DNA from: Marivirga lumbricoides
GTDB taxonomy: Bacteria > Bacteroidota > Bacteroidia > Cytophagales > Cyclobacteriaceae
Assembly (NCBI RefSeq): GCF_014636295.1
Contig: NZ_BMEC01000001.1
Location: 62,001 to 126,000 of the forward strand
Length of the DNA stretch: 64,000 nucleotides
Reading direction: 5' to 3'
Both the position numbers and the translations under genes were made by a program. Below, in pieces: positions 37,055 to 47,408 of the stretch. The first letter of the stretch is position 1. Every line of letters begins with the position of its first letter. Below the pieces are notes generated by a model, which had not been told where the DNA came from, searched no databases, and was given only the letters and a program-made list of their open reading frames with translations.

Positions 37055-38477
37055 ACAAATTAAATATATATGTTTAGGAATAATTTGCATGCCGTCATTA
37101 TTTACGGCATGTAAAACTCCTTCAATAGTTGAAAAAACAGCTAATACTGAAGTTCCTGAAAGCTTTGGAAGTTCGCAGGACACGGTGAATTCAGCAACTA
37201 TTAATTGGGCGGACTATTTTTCCGATCCCTATATGATTGCGCTGATAGACACCGCCCTGCAAAACAACCAGGAACTCAATATCACCTTGCAGGAAATCCA
37301 GATCTCTCAAAATGAAATCAGTGCAAGGAAAGGGGAATACCTGCCGTTTGTAGGTATCAGAGGGGGCTTAGGTGTAGAAAAAACTGCACGATATACACCT
37401 TTAGGAGCTAATGAAGCTACTACAGATATTGAGCCAGGAAGAGAAATGCCTGATCCGGTACCTGACTTTATGCTGGGCGCATTTGCCAATTGGGAAGTGG
37501 ATATCTGGCATAAACTCCGAAACGCAAAAAAATCGGCAGTAATGCGATATCTTGCTTCCGTAGAAGGTAAAAATTTCATGCAAACAAACATTGTAGCTGA
37601 AATAGCCAGTTCCTACTACGAACTTCTGGCTTTAGACAACGAGTTGGAGATAGTAAAAAGGAATATTGAAATTCAGAGCAATGCTTTTGAAATAGTTAAA
37701 CAGCAAAAGCAAGCAGCCCGTGTTACTGAGTTAGCTGTTCGGAGGTTTGAGGCACAGGTACTTAAGACAAAAGGCCTGCAGTACTCCATTCAGCAAGAGA
37801 TTACAGAAACAGAAAACAGAATTAACTACCTGCTGGGAAGATACCCTCAACCTATCAAGAGAAGTTCTGAAAGCTTTGTTGACTTTAAACCTGATAGCAG
37901 TTTTGCAGGTATCCCTTCGCAGCTATTGCAGAATAGACCAGATATCAGACAGGCTGAGCTAGAACTTTCGGCTGCTAAGCTGGATGTAAAAGTAGCGAAG
38001 GCGAGATTTTACCCAAGTCTGGATATCTCCGCTGGGGTAGGTCTACAAGCTTTCAATCCTGCTTTTTTCCTTAAACCTGAATCACTTTTATACTCTGTAG
38101 CAGGTGATCTGGCAGCTCCCTTAATAAACAGAAATGCCATTAAAGCTGCTTATAAAAGTGCTAATGCACAGCAAATTCAGGCTGTTTATAAATACGAGCA
38201 GACAATCCTGAATGCTTACATTGAGGTAGCCAATCAGCTGGCAATGATTAGCAATATGAATAAAAGCTATGAATTGAAACAACAGGAAGTACAGGCTTTA
38301 GTACGCTCCACTGATATATCAAACGATTTATTCAGTTCGGCCAGGGCAGATTACATGGAGGTTCTACTTACTCAAAGAGAAGCACTGGAATCAAAATTTG
38401 AATTAGTGGAAACTAAAATGAAACAGTTACAAGCAAAAGTAGGAATTTATCGGTCATTGGGCGGTGGCTGGCAATAG
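37047..38477 (+). CDS. RND efflux outer-membrane factor (NodT/OprM type lipoprotein)
   Basis: 476 aa, lipobox LFTAC (Cys22). TolC-superfamily pattern of the NodT/OprM subfamily: ANWEVDIWHKLRNAKKSA, an internal duplication with the second-half LLQNRPDIRQAELELSAAKLDVKVAKARFYPSLDIS, and long coiled-coil helices. It forms the outer-membrane channel of the tripartite pump. Starts inside the permease gene (8-bp overlap, ATG within the last codons), which implies translational coupling. Confidence 0.93.
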   Translation: MNRQIKYICLGIICMPSLFTACKTPSIVEKTANTEVPESFGSSQDTVNSATINWADYFSDPYMIALIDTALQNNQELNITLQEIQISQNEISARKGEYLPFVGIRGGLGVEKTARYTPLGANEATTDIEPGREMPDPVPDFMLGAFANWEVDIWHKLRNAKKSAVMRYLASVEGKNFMQTNIVAEIASSYYELLALDNELEIVKRNIEIQSNAFEIVKQQKQAARVTELAVRRFEAQVLKTKGLQYSIQQEITETENRINYLLGRYPQPIKRSSESFVDFKPDSSFAGIPSQLLQNRPDIRQAELELSAAKLDVKVAKARFYPSLDISAGVGLQAFNPAFFLKPESLLYSVAGDLAAPLINRNAIKAAYKSANAQQIQAVYKYEQTILNAYIEVANQLAMISNMNKSYELKQQEVQALVRSTDISNDLFSSARADYMEVLLTQREALESKFELVETKMKQLQAKVGIYRSLGGGWQ

Positions 38478-38570
38478 TTCATCGATAAGTTGTTGCGGTT
38501 TTAAAAACTAAATATTACTTTTACAACATCTTATCTAAGTCAATGACTTGTAAGGTTTTGGTTGAAATAG

Positions 38571-38602
38571 AAAGGCATCTGGGGAGGTGCCTTTCGCTTT
38601 TT
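38571..38602 (+). terminator. Rho-independent terminator
   Basis: AAAGGCA (38571-38577) pairs with TGCCTTT (38588-38594) across a short G-rich loop, followed by CGCTTTTT. Ends the RND operon. Confidence 0.75.
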
Positions 38603-38670
38603 ATGGGTATCAGTGTTTTTATCAACCGACAGCATTCCTAATCCTGGTTGGACTTATCAATTGAGTTTAT

Positions 38671-38771
38671 TAAATAGAGCCTACTAGGCAATTCTACAAG
38701 AATCAACGATATATATCTGAAAGTCAGCAACAAATGAATAACCATTGTGTAATCTAATTTTAGATTATATA
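38671..38771 (+). repeat. Intergenic repeat family B, copy 1
   Basis: About 80% identical (by eye) over about 100 bp to 63465-63564. Highly conserved blocks are TAAATAGAG, GAATCAAYGATATA, CTGAAAGTCARCAACAAA, and the terminal perfect palindrome TAATCTAATTTTAGATTA. This copy ends 183 bp upstream of the pyrophosphatase gene, on the same strand. The 38478-38953 interval otherwise holds only the upstream terminator and the -7 box. Confidence 0.7.
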
Positions 38772-38918
38772 TAAATCCAATCATATTCAAAAATTATAAT
38801 ATTTTACTATTAACCACATTCCTTACCGAAACATCTACTAATCCAATATTTCATAAAATATAAATCAGGTGAAATTCATCTTTCATGGTATTTCATTTCC
38901 ATTTGTCAGGTAGACTCC

Positions 38919-38926
38919 TATATTTG
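38919..38926 (+). promoter_or_regulatory. -7 promoter box for the pyrophosphatase gene
   Basis: TATATTTG matches TAnnTTTG exactly and lies 28 bp before the ATG at 38954. No TTTG at the usual 19-bp spacing; a TTTG sits 13 bp upstream. Confidence 0.55.
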
Positions 38927-38953
38927 CAGGGTTTCTAAAATTTAAATACAACT

Positions 38954-41167
38954 ATGAATAATATTATATGGATTGTACCTATACTGGGTATCGTAGGGCT
39001 CATTATTATGGCCGTAAAATCTTCCTGGGTAAATAAACAGGATGCTGGTGACTCAGGAATGAATGAACTGGCGGGTTATATTGCCAAAGGTGCCATGGCA
39101 TTTTTGAAAGCTGAGTGGAGGGTAATGTTTTACTTCGTGCTAATTGCCGGAATATTGTTAGCTTATTCTGGTACTTTGGTGGAAACTTCATCTCCGGTAA
39201 TTGCCATTTCTTTTGTAATAGGAGCATTTTTCTCTGCCTTCGCTGGCTGGATCGGAATGAATATTGCCACTAAAGCAAACGTTCGCACAACCCAGGCAGC
39301 TAAAACAAGTCTTGCTAAAGCATTAAAAGTTTCCTTTTCAGGAGGAACAGTAATGGGCTTAGGTGTGGCTGGATTAGCAGTTTTCGGGATGGGAATATTG
39401 TTCATATTCTTTTACAATATGTATGTAATCCAAACCGGAGGTGATGTGAATGGTTTGGAAATGATTACCGCACTGGAAGTTTTAGCAGGTTTTTCATTAG
39501 GAGCTGAGTCCATTGCACTTTTTGCACGTGTTGGCGGTGGTATTTATACAAAAGCAGCAGATGTAGGAGCCGACTTAGTAGGTAAAGTGGAAGCAGGAAT
39601 TCCGGAAGACGACCCCCGTAATCCGGCAACTATCGCTGATAATGTGGGAGATAATGTAGGAGATGTAGCAGGAATGGGCGCTGATCTCTTTGGCTCTTAC
39701 GTAGCAACTATCTTAGCTTCCATGGTTTTAGGAAGGGAGATTGTTTCTGCAGATCAATTTGGAGGCATCGCTCCGGTACTTCTTCCAATGATTATTGCCG
39801 GAATTGGTTTAATATTTTCAATTGTGGGAACCTTATTCGTCAGAATCTCCAAAGAAACAGACAGTGTTCAAAAAGCTTTAAATCTTGGAAACTGGTCCTC
39901 CATCATTTTTACCGGTATTGCTGCATATTTCCTTGTGGCATACATGCTACCGGAAACAATGGTAATCAGAGAATATGCTTTTACCAGCATGGATGTGTTC
40001 TGGGCAATTCTTACTGGGTTAATCGTTGGTGCTTTAATGAGTATTATTACTGAGTACTATACTGCTATGGGCAAAAAGCCTGTACTCTCAATTGTTAAAC
40101 AATCCAGTACAGGTGCTGCCACTAATATCATTGCAGGTTTAGCAGTAGGTATGCAATCCACAGTTTTACCTATTTTAGTTTTGGCAACAGGTATTGTGGT
40201 TTCTTATACTTTTGCAGGTCTGTATGGTGTAGCCATTGCCGCTGCGGGAATGATGGCTACTACAGCTATGCAATTAGCCATTGATGCCTTTGGGCCTATT
40301 GCAGATAATGCGGGTGGAATTGCCGAAATGAGTGGATTGCCTGATGAGGTGAGAGGAAGAACTGATAATTTAGATGCGGTAGGAAATACCACTGCAGCTG
40401 CAGGAAAAGGTTTTGCCATTGCCTCTGCCGCACTCACAGCTTTGGCACTATTTGCTGCTTTTGTCGGTATCTCAGGAATCGATTCTATCGATATTTATAA
40501 AGCACCTGTTCTGGCCGCTTTATTTATTGGCGGTATGATTCCTTATATATTTTCATCATTGGCAATAGCAGCTGTGGGACGTGCTGCTATGGATATGGTG
40601 CAGGAAGTAAGAAGACAATTCAAAGAACTGCCTGGCATTATGGAGGGAACTACCAAGCCTGAATATGAAAAATGCGTTGACATTTCAACAAAAGCTTCTA
40701 TCAGAGAAATGATCCTGCCGGGTGCCATTGCTTTAATAGTTCCAATTCTTGTAGGATTTGGTTTTAAAGGTGTATTTGAAGACACCTCCTCAGCGGAAAT
40801 TTTAGGAGGCCTGCTAGCAGGAGTTACTGTTTCAGGTGTACTAATGGGTATTTTTCAAAATAATGCCGGTGGCGCATGGGATAATGCTAAAAAATCCTTT
40901 GAAAAGGGTGTGTTAATAAACGGAAAAATGGAATTCAAGGGCTCTGAGCCTCACAAAGCTTCCGTAACAGGAGATACAGTAGGAGATCCTTTTAAAGACA
41001 CTTCCGGCCCTTCAATGAATATTTTGATCAAGTTAATGTCTATTGTTGCTTTGGTAATTGCTCCTCATATAGCTGTTAAAGATCATGCTATTCAGGCAGA
41101 TGATCTTAAGCAGGAGGCAAAAGAATTAGTAGTGGATGACCAAGGGTTCGTAAAAGGTGAAAAATAA
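38954..41167 (+). CDS. hppA: Membrane-bound K+-stimulated-type ion-pumping pyrophosphatase
   Basis: 737 aa with about 16 transmembrane helices. The PPi-binding signature [31 protein letters not shown] (about residues 217-247) is intact. The diagnostic GNTTA segment near residue 477 reads [10 protein letters not shown] with Ala rather than Lys, which marks the K+-stimulated subclass; that subclass pumps H+ or Na+ (or both) using pyrophosphate. Pump ion is not decided by this residue. It is transcribed alone, with its own -7 box and a strong terminator. Confidence 0.96.
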   Translation: MNNIIWIVPILGIVGLIIMAVKSSWVNKQDAGDSGMNELAGYIAKGAMAFLKAEWRVMFYFVLIAGILLAYSGTLVETSSPVIAISFVIGAFFSAFAGWIGMNIATKANVRTTQAAKTSLAKALKVSFSGGTVMGLGVAGLAVFGMGILFIFFYNMYVIQTGGDVNGLEMITALEVLAGFSLGAESIALFARVGGGIYTKAADVGADLVGKVEAGIPEDDPRNPATIADNVGDNVGDVAGMGADLFGSYVATILASMVLGREIVSADQFGGIAPVLLPMIIAGIGLIFSIVGTLFVRISKETDSVQKALNLGNWSSIIFTGIAAYFLVAYMLPETMVIREYAFTSMDVFWAILTGLIVGALMSIITEYYTAMGKKPVLSIVKQSSTGAATNIIAGLAVGMQSTVLPILVLATGIVVSYTFAGLYGVAIAAAGMMATTAMQLAIDAFGPIADNAGGIAEMSGLPDEVRGRTDNLDAVGNTTAAAGKGFAIASAALTALALFAAFVGISGIDSIDIYKAPVLAALFIGGMIPYIFSSLAIAAVGRAAMDMVQEVRRQFKELPGIMEGTTKPEYEKCVDISTKASIREMILPGAIALIVPILVGFGFKGVFEDTSSAEILGGLLAGVTVSGVLMGIFQNNAGGAWDNAKKSFEKGVLINGKMEFKGSEPHKASVTGDTVGDPFKDTSGPSMNILIKLMSIVALVIAPHIAVKDHAIQADDLKQEAKELVVDDQGFVKGEK

Positions 41168-41190
41168 TTAATACACTTTCTTAATGAAAG

Positions 41191-41226
41191 AAAGGCTGTG
41201 CCGTGTAATGTGGCACAGCCTTTTTT
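41191..41226 (+). terminator. Rho-independent terminator
   Basis: Perfect 12-bp stem AAAGGCTGTGCC (41191-41202) / GGCACAGCCTTT (41212-41223), 9-nt loop, followed by a T run. Strongest terminator in the window, ending the pyrophosphatase transcript. Confidence 0.95.
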
Positions 41227-41290
41227 ATTGTTTTTACAATAAATCATTTCTATTTTGCCGCATAATATTAATACTTCTCAATTTCAGGTA

Positions 41291-43240
41291 ATGGCCAAAA
41301 ACGAATCTCATCAGGAAGCTAACTCTCTAAAAAGAAAACGTTCACTATTCAGGCAGGTAAAAGTAGATTTTAAAACCCTTCAGGGAAGAATTACCATAGG
41401 GTTCTTATTAATGGGGCTTTTCTCTATCATAATGATTCTCACTAGTCACTGGTCATGGAAAAGCCAGATTGAAAATGCTAAACAAGTAATTAAAGAAGAT
41501 AAGAATAGCAGCATCAAAGCTTCGGAAATTTTACAACTTGTAGATTTAACCAATATTTTAGCCTTCAGATACCTCACCACAAATGAAGAGGCCTACAAAA
41601 CAGGTTTTGAATCACGCTGGACAACAAGCATCTACCCTGCCGTGGGCGAATTGGATAGCCTTACAAGAAATATAGAAAATGAGAAAATTATTGTTTTTCG
41701 AAATAATCTAAAGGAACATCTTCCGAAAATTAAAACACAACAAAGTGCAGCTATCTCTAATGGCTCTCTTGAAGAATTAAATGATGAAGCTTTAATAGAT
41801 GACATTGTTCACCTGTCATATTTAGTAGAAAGTATTAAATCAGCATTGCAGGAACGAGAACATGAAACGCTGGCAGCTATCAAACAGGCAGAACGAAATA
41901 TTCCGATTTTGCTCACCATTGAATTTATTATTGCTTTCATTGTTAGCACATTGCTAGCCTTATACATCATCAGGTCAGTTTTAACAAGAATTAAGTTTGT
42001 GAGGGTAAAAATCAGAGAGATTTCAGAAGGCAACATCCCTGAGCAAATGGAACATTCAAAGGATGAAATGAATTCTATAATCAAGGCTCTTAATGGTTTG
42101 ATTATCAATCTAAAAGGAATCACCAATTTTGCAGATGACGTAGGTAAAGGTCATTTCGATTCTAATATTAGCGTATTTGAAAACAAAGGAATCTTAGGTG
42201 AATCGCTGGCAGAAATGAGAACCAAGCTGCAAAATGTAGCTGAACAAGATAAAAAAAGAGATTGGTTTAATAAAGGTGTTGCCAAATTCGGAGATATTCT
42301 ACGAACAAATAATGATAGCATAGAAGTATTGTCAGGAAAACTTATTTCAGAACTTGTAAACTATAGTAATGCTAATCAGGGTTCTCTTTTTGTGGTAAAT
42401 GATGAGGATCCTAATGACATAAAAATCCAATTGAAAGGTGCATATGCTTATGAAAGACAAAAATTCATTGAAAAAGAGCTTGCACCAGGTCAGGGACTTG
42501 TTGGACAGTGCTATTTGGAAAAGGAATACATTTATCTTTCTGAAATTCCCGGCAATTATGTTGCCATCAGATCCGGGTTGGGAGAAGCCACGCCTACTTA
42601 TTTATTAATTAGCCCGATGAAAGTCAATGAAGAGATTCTTGGAATCATCGAACTAGCCTCTTTCCATCCGTTTGAGGATCACCATATTGAGTTTATTGAT
42701 AAGGTAGGTGAAAATATTGCTTCCACTATTCAGGGACTGCAAGTTTCTTTGGAAACAAGAAGCCTTTTGGAAGAATCACAGATGCGCGCTGAACAACTAC
42801 AGGCTCAGGAAGAAGAGATGCGACAAAATGCAGAAGAACTGGAAGCCACACAGGAGGAAATGGAAAGGCAAAGCAGGGAAATGGGAGCTTTTAACCTGGC
42901 GGTGAAAGAATCAGCCATTTTGATAGAAATGGAAGTGAATGGAAGTATATCCAATGTAAATAGAAAATTTGAAAAAGCACTGGGCTACATGTCTGATGAA
43001 ATCCTTGGAAAAAATCATTCTTTCATCTGGAAAAACAAACAAGAAGCAGGTACTGAATTTGAATCCATCCTTGCTAAACTGCAATCGGGTATTTCAGTGC
43101 AAAAGATAATTAACTGTGAGAAAAGAAATGGAGAAGAGATACAGCTTTACGCAGATTTCTTCCCTATTAAAGAAGAATCCGGTAAAATCAGAAAAATTGA
43201 ATGCCTCTGCTTTGAATTAACAGGATTAAAAGTCAATTAA
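41291..43240 (+). CDS. HAMP-GAF-PAS sensor protein lacking a kinase domain
   Basis: 649 aa from the ATG at 41291 (the frame can extend to a TTG at 41255). Two transmembrane helices (about 33-55 and 202-226) enclose a four-helix-bundle-like sensor. Then come a HAMP linker, a GAF domain (about 325-483), a glutamate-rich coiled coil (485-533, EEEMRQNAEELEATQEEMERQ) and a PAS fold (535-645) that ends the protein. No histidine kinase, cyclase or methyl-accepting output is present. The gene is preceded by the strong terminator and followed after 91 bp by the DNA ligase. It may signal by interacting with other sensors. Confidence 0.85.
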   Translation: MAKNESHQEANSLKRKRSLFRQVKVDFKTLQGRITIGFLLMGLFSIIMILTSHWSWKSQIENAKQVIKEDKNSSIKASEILQLVDLTNILAFRYLTTNEEAYKTGFESRWTTSIYPAVGELDSLTRNIENEKIIVFRNNLKEHLPKIKTQQSAAISNGSLEELNDEALIDDIVHLSYLVESIKSALQEREHETLAAIKQAERNIPILLTIEFIIAFIVSTLLALYIIRSVLTRIKFVRVKIREISEGNIPEQMEHSKDEMNSIIKALNGLIINLKGITNFADDVGKGHFDSNISVFENKGILGESLAEMRTKLQNVAEQDKKRDWFNKGVAKFGDILRTNNDSIEVLSGKLISELVNYSNANQGSLFVVNDEDPNDIKIQLKGAYAYERQKFIEKELAPGQGLVGQCYLEKEYIYLSEIPGNYVAIRSGLGEATPTYLLISPMKVNEEILGIIELASFHPFEDHHIEFIDKVGENIASTIQGLQVSLETRSLLEESQMRAEQLQAQEEEMRQNAEELEATQEEMERQSREMGAFNLAVKESAILIEMEVNGSISNVNRKFEKALGYMSDEILGKNHSFIWKNKQEAGTEFESILAKLQSGISVQKIINCEKRNGEEIQLYADFFPIKEESGKIRKIECLCFELTGLKVN

Positions 43241-43331
43241 CATTTCAAATATAAATACAAAAGTTAAATAGGTTGAGCGAAACATTATACCGAGCCCTAA
43301 GTTCATTAAACTAACTTACTAAGCTCTACAT

Positions 43332-44930
43332 TTGAAAGATTTTGCTGAACTTATTACAACGATAGATCAGAGCAACAAAACCAATGACAAGGTTGCTGCT
43401 TTAAAACAATACTTTTTAGAAGCAGACAGCGCAGATAAAATATGGACACTCGCTTTATTTACCCATCGCAGGCCTCCAAGAAAAGTAAATAGCTCTTTAC
43501 TAAAAGAATGGGTAATTCAGTGGGCCAATATTCCGGAGTGGCTCTTCCAGGAATCGTACCAGGTAGTAGGTGATTTAGCAGAAACTATAGCGCTTATATT
43601 GCCTTTTCCTGAGCCTATAAACTCCATTGATCATCCTTTACATCATTATATTGAGCAGCTTATTGCGCTAGGACCATTAGAAAACGAGGATAAAGAAAAG
43701 CTTTTAAGAAGCATTTACCTTGAATTAAATAAGCAGGAAAGGTTTGTATTCACTAAATTAATGACAGGTGGTTGGCGTTTAGGGGTTTCACAAAATTTGG
43801 TAACTCGTGCCATTAGCCAGGCTTATGAAATTGATAAAACGCTCGTTGCTCATCGGCTGATGGGTAACTGGACACCGCAAAGCACCAGTTTTTCTGATTT
43901 AATTTTGGAAGAAGGAAAAGACGATCTCATTGCCCGCCCCTACCCTTTCTTTTTAGCACATCCTATTACAGATGAAGAGGTAAAGGAGCTAGGTTCACCC
44001 AGTGAGTGGCAGGCCGAATGGAAGTGGGACGGTATTCGGGGACAGATTGTGAAAAGAAAAAATGAGGTATTTATATGGAGCCGCGGGGAAGAATTAATTA
44101 CTGAGAAATTTCCTGAATTAGTAGAAATGGCAGAAAATTTGCCAGATGGAACAGTACTGGACGGGGAAATATTACCATTTCAAAATGGAGAACCTCTCCC
44201 ATTTGCACTGCTTCAAACCAGAATTGGAAGAAAAAATGTAACGAAAGCTATCTTAAAATCTGCTCCGGTAATTTTCAAAGCATATGACCTCCTGGAGCAA
44301 GAAGGGATGGACATAAGAACGGAAAGCCTGCAGGAAAGAAATGGAAAGCTAAAGAAATTAATTATGGGGCAACACCACCACGCGCTACAATATTCGCAGT
44401 CTGAAAGCTTTACTAGTTGGGACGAACTAGCAGAAATTAGAAAGAAGGCAAGAAGCTTAAAAACTGAAGGATTTATGCTTAAAAAAGCTGATTCACCATA
44501 TGAAGTAGGAAGAAAAAGAGGAAATTGGTGGAAATGGAAAGTAGATCCACTGACCATTGATGGCGTATTGATTTATGCACAAAAAGGCCATGGAAGGCGA
44601 GCCGATTTGTACTCTGATTACACTCTTGGCGTTTGGCAAAATAAAGAGCTGATTCCGTTTGCTAAAGCGTATTCAGGACTTACAGATGCTGAAATCAGGA
44701 AGGTGGATGCATTCGTGAAAAAGAACACGAAAGAACGTTTTGGCCCGGTAAGAACTGTGACCCCTCAATTAGTTTTCGAAATTGCCTTTGAAGGCATACA
44801 GGAATCTAAAAGACATAAATCCGGCATTGCACTAAGGTTTCCAAGAATTAACCGGTGGCGAAAAGATAAAAAAATGGAAGAAGCCAATACCTTACAAGAA
44901 TTACAGGAACTGCTTGAAAAATATGGATAA
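43332..44930 (+). CDS. ATP-dependent DNA ligase of the ligase-associated repair cluster
   Basis: 532 aa. An N-terminal DNA-binding domain (1-205), then the nucleotidyltransferase domain with motif I Lys231 in EWKWDGIRG (the adenylated lysine), motif III FKAYDLLEQEGMD, motif IV EGFMLKKADSPY, and an OB fold to the end. Seals nicks using ATP. The only usable start is TTG at 43332 after an in-frame TAA; the sequence LKDFAELITTIDQ fits family N-termini. The TAA overlaps the helicase ATG by 8 bp. In many bacteria this ligase sits with a helicase, PdeM and a beta-CASP exonuclease; the exonuclease is not present here. Confidence 0.93.
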   Translation: MKDFAELITTIDQSNKTNDKVAALKQYFLEADSADKIWTLALFTHRRPPRKVNSSLLKEWVIQWANIPEWLFQESYQVVGDLAETIALILPFPEPINSIDHPLHHYIEQLIALGPLENEDKEKLLRSIYLELNKQERFVFTKLMTGGWRLGVSQNLVTRAISQAYEIDKTLVAHRLMGNWTPQSTSFSDLILEEGKDDLIARPYPFFLAHPITDEEVKELGSPSEWQAEWKWDGIRGQIVKRKNEVFIWSRGEELITEKFPELVEMAENLPDGTVLDGEILPFQNGEPLPFALLQTRIGRKNVTKAILKSAPVIFKAYDLLEQEGMDIRTESLQERNGKLKKLIMGQHHHALQYSQSESFTSWDELAEIRKKARSLKTEGFMLKKADSPYEVGRKRGNWWKWKVDPLTIDGVLIYAQKGHGRRADLYSDYTLGVWQNKELIPFAKAYSGLTDAEIRKVDAFVKKNTKERFGPVRTVTPQLVFEIAFEGIQESKRHKSGIALRFPRINRWRKDKKMEEANTLQELQELLEKYG

Positions 44931-47370
44931 GCGGACTGTTCTTGCCGAAAAGTGGTTTCAGCAAAAAGGCTGGAAAGCTTTTTCCTTTCAAATTGAAACC
45001 TGGAATAGCTACCTATCCGGAAACTCCGGATTGCTAAATGCCCCCACGGGAAGTGGTAAAACCTATGCTTTATGGATGGCCTGCATGTTGGATCATTTTT
45101 CGCAAAGCAAAAAGCCTCTAAAAGCTAAGAAAGGTTTAAAATTCCTTTGGATTTTACCTCTTCGTGCCTTGTCAAAAGATATCCAGTCAGCTATGCAAAC
45201 AGCCGTAGATGATTTTGGTTTAAACTGGAGAATAGAAACCCGAACGGGAGATACATCTACTGCAGAGAGACAAAAACAAAAGAAGAGTCCACCGGATTGC
45301 TTAATCACCACACCTGAAAGCTTGCATTTATTACTCAGTCAGAAAAAAAGTGGTGAATATTTTAAAAACTTAGAAGCTATTATTATTGATGAGTGGCATG
45401 AACTATTAGGCAGTAAAAGAGGGGTTCAGGTAGAATTGGCACTTGCCATTCTCAAGGATTTATCTCTACAAAAACTTAAAATCTGGGCTATCTCGGCTAC
45501 CATTGGCAACCTGGACGAAGCCAGGAAGGTTCTACTAGGCGCAGATGCGGAAGAAGGTGATTTTATTAAAGCCAATATTGACAAATTCATAGACATAGAA
45601 TCTATTTTACCAGATGAGGTGGAAAAATATCCGTGGGCAGGGCATTTAGGAATAAAGCTAATAGATAAGGTAATCCCCATCATCCAGCAAAATAAAACCA
45701 CCCTCATCTTTACTAATACCAGATCGCAAACAGAGATTTGGTACCAAAAAATATTGGAAACTTCTCCTGACCTGGCAGGAGCTATTGCTATGCATCACGG
45801 TTCACTTAACAATCAAATTCGCATTTGGGTAGAAGAAGCCTTGCATTCCGGGCAGGTGAAAGTAGTTGTTTGTACCTCCAGCCTGGATCTGGGAGTTGAC
45901 TTCCGTCCTGTAGATACCATCATCCAGGTGGGTGGCCCCAAAGGGGTTTCTCGTTTTGCCCAGCGGGCAGGAAGAAGCGGGCACCGACCGGGAGAAAAGA
46001 GTAAGATTTATTTTCTTCCCACTCACTCGCTTGAACTAATTGAAGGTGCTGCACTTCGGCAGGCCATTGCTGATAAAAGTTTTGAAGCAAGAATTCCAGT
46101 ACAAAAAGCTTTTGATGTGCTTATACAGTTTATGGTTACTTTAGCTGTAGGAGACGGCTTTCTTCCTGATATACTATTCAAGCAAATCAAGAGCACCTAC
46201 TGCTACAGAAACATTACAATGGAGGAATGGCAATGGCTATTAAATTTCATTCAGCTGGGAGGAAAAAGCTTATCCGCTTATGATGAATACCATAAGGTGA
46301 TAGCAGAGAATGAAGTCTGGAAGGTAGTGAATAGAAAAATAGCCATGCGGCACAGACTATCTATAGGTACTATTGTGGGAGATCAGGTATTAAGTGTAAA
46401 GTATGTAAAAGGTGGCCACCTCGGTACTATTGAAGAATATTTTATCAGCAAACTAAAACCCGGTGACGTATTCTGGTTTTCAGGTAGAAACCTGGAATTT
46501 GTTCGCCTGAAGGATATGACAGTTCAGGTGAAGCTAAGTAAGAAAAAAAGCGGAGTAGTACCTCAATGGATGGGTGGAAGAATGCCTCTTTCTTCTCAGT
46601 TGGCAACACATATTCGCCAAAAACTGGACGACTTTATTAACGGTAACATTGAGGATATAGAAATTGAAACTATCAAACCCTTGTTGGAAAGGCAGCAGAG
46701 GCTTTCCCTATTGCCTGGAAAAAATCAACTCCTGGTAGAATACTTGCAGAGTAAGGAAGGTTTTCATATTTACTTTTACCCATTTGAAGGAAGGTTCATT
46801 CATGAAGTTTTAGCAGGTTTAATTGCTTATAGAATAAGTATGTCTCAACCCATCAGCTTTAATATAGCCATGAACGATTATGGTTTTGAGCTTCTTACAG
46901 ATGAACCTGTGGATATAGAAGAACTATTATCCATGGATTTGTTATCCGCCCAAAACCTGGAGGAAGACATGATGAAAGCCCTAAATGAAACGGAAATGGC
47001 TAAACGGAAATTCCGGGACATTGCTGCTATTTCCGGTCTCACATTCAGGGGATTTCCGGGCAAACCCATCAAAGAAAGACATTTACAATCTTCTGCTGGC
47101 ATCATGTTTGGTGTTTTTGAGGAATATGAACCGGAAAACCTATTATTAGTGCAGGCACACAATGAAGTAATCCAACAGCAATTGGAGCAGGAAAGACTGC
47201 TATCTGCTATGGAAAACATTAGCAAACAAGAAATTATATTAAGAAAAATAAGCAAGCCTACCCCCTTCTCGTTTCCCATCATGGTGGACAGGCTTAACAG
47301 GCAAAGCTTCTCAACAGAAACATTAGAGGAAAGAGTTGCAAAAATTCAGGCTCAGCTAGAAAGTTTATAA
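44923..47370 (+). CDS. Ligase-associated DExH-box DNA helicase (Lhr-core-like)
   Basis: 815 aa from the ATG at 44923. Walker A PTGSGKT (41-47), DEWH box (156-159), SAT (ISATIGN), motif V SLDLGVDF and motif VI QRAGRSGH. The following winged-helix/Lhr-core region fits the Lhr-core family of 3'-to-5' DNA helicases. It overlaps the ligase stop codon (ATGGATAA), so it is translationally coupled. The C-terminal region extends to 815 aa, a usual size. Confidence 0.92.
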   Translation: MDKRTVLAEKWFQQKGWKAFSFQIETWNSYLSGNSGLLNAPTGSGKTYALWMACMLDHFSQSKKPLKAKKGLKFLWILPLRALSKDIQSAMQTAVDDFGLNWRIETRTGDTSTAERQKQKKSPPDCLITTPESLHLLLSQKKSGEYFKNLEAIIIDEWHELLGSKRGVQVELALAILKDLSLQKLKIWAISATIGNLDEARKVLLGADAEEGDFIKANIDKFIDIESILPDEVEKYPWAGHLGIKLIDKVIPIIQQNKTTLIFTNTRSQTEIWYQKILETSPDLAGAIAMHHGSLNNQIRIWVEEALHSGQVKVVVCTSSLDLGVDFRPVDTIIQVGGPKGVSRFAQRAGRSGHRPGEKSKIYFLPTHSLELIEGAALRQAIADKSFEARIPVQKAFDVLIQFMVTLAVGDGFLPDILFKQIKSTYCYRNITMEEWQWLLNFIQLGGKSLSAYDEYHKVIAENEVWKVVNRKIAMRHRLSIGTIVGDQVLSVKYVKGGHLGTIEEYFISKLKPGDVFWFSGRNLEFVRLKDMTVQVKLSKKKSGVVPQWMGGRMPLSSQLATHIRQKLDDFINGNIEDIEIETIKPLLERQQRLSLLPGKNQLLVEYLQSKEGFHIYFYPFEGRFIHEVLAGLIAYRISMSQPISFNIAMNDYGFELLTDEPVDIEELLSMDLLSAQNLEEDMMKALNETEMAKRKFRDIAAISGLTFRGFPGKPIKERHLQSSAGIMFGVFEEYEPENLLLVQAHNEVIQQQLEQERLLSAMENISKQEIILRKISKPTPFSFPIMVDRLNRQSFSTETLEERVAKIQAQLESL

Positions 47371-47379
47371 TTTTAACTT

Positions 47380-47387
47380 TACATTTG
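47380..47387 (+). promoter_or_regulatory. -7 promoter box for the DUF2147 gene
   Basis: TACATTTG matches TAnnTTTG exactly, 21 bp before the ATG at 47409 and just past the helicase stop. No -33 match at the canonical distance. Suggests the DUF2147 gene and possibly pdeM have a local promoter. Confidence 0.5.
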
Positions 47388-47408
47388 AAACCAACATTTA
47401 ATTAAGAG

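Noticed and set aside
43327-43334. A -7 box TACATTTG at the DNA ligase start
   Set aside because: It overlaps the only possible start codon (TTG 43332), so transcription from it would omit the start; no -33 box at 19 bp. Probably coincidence.
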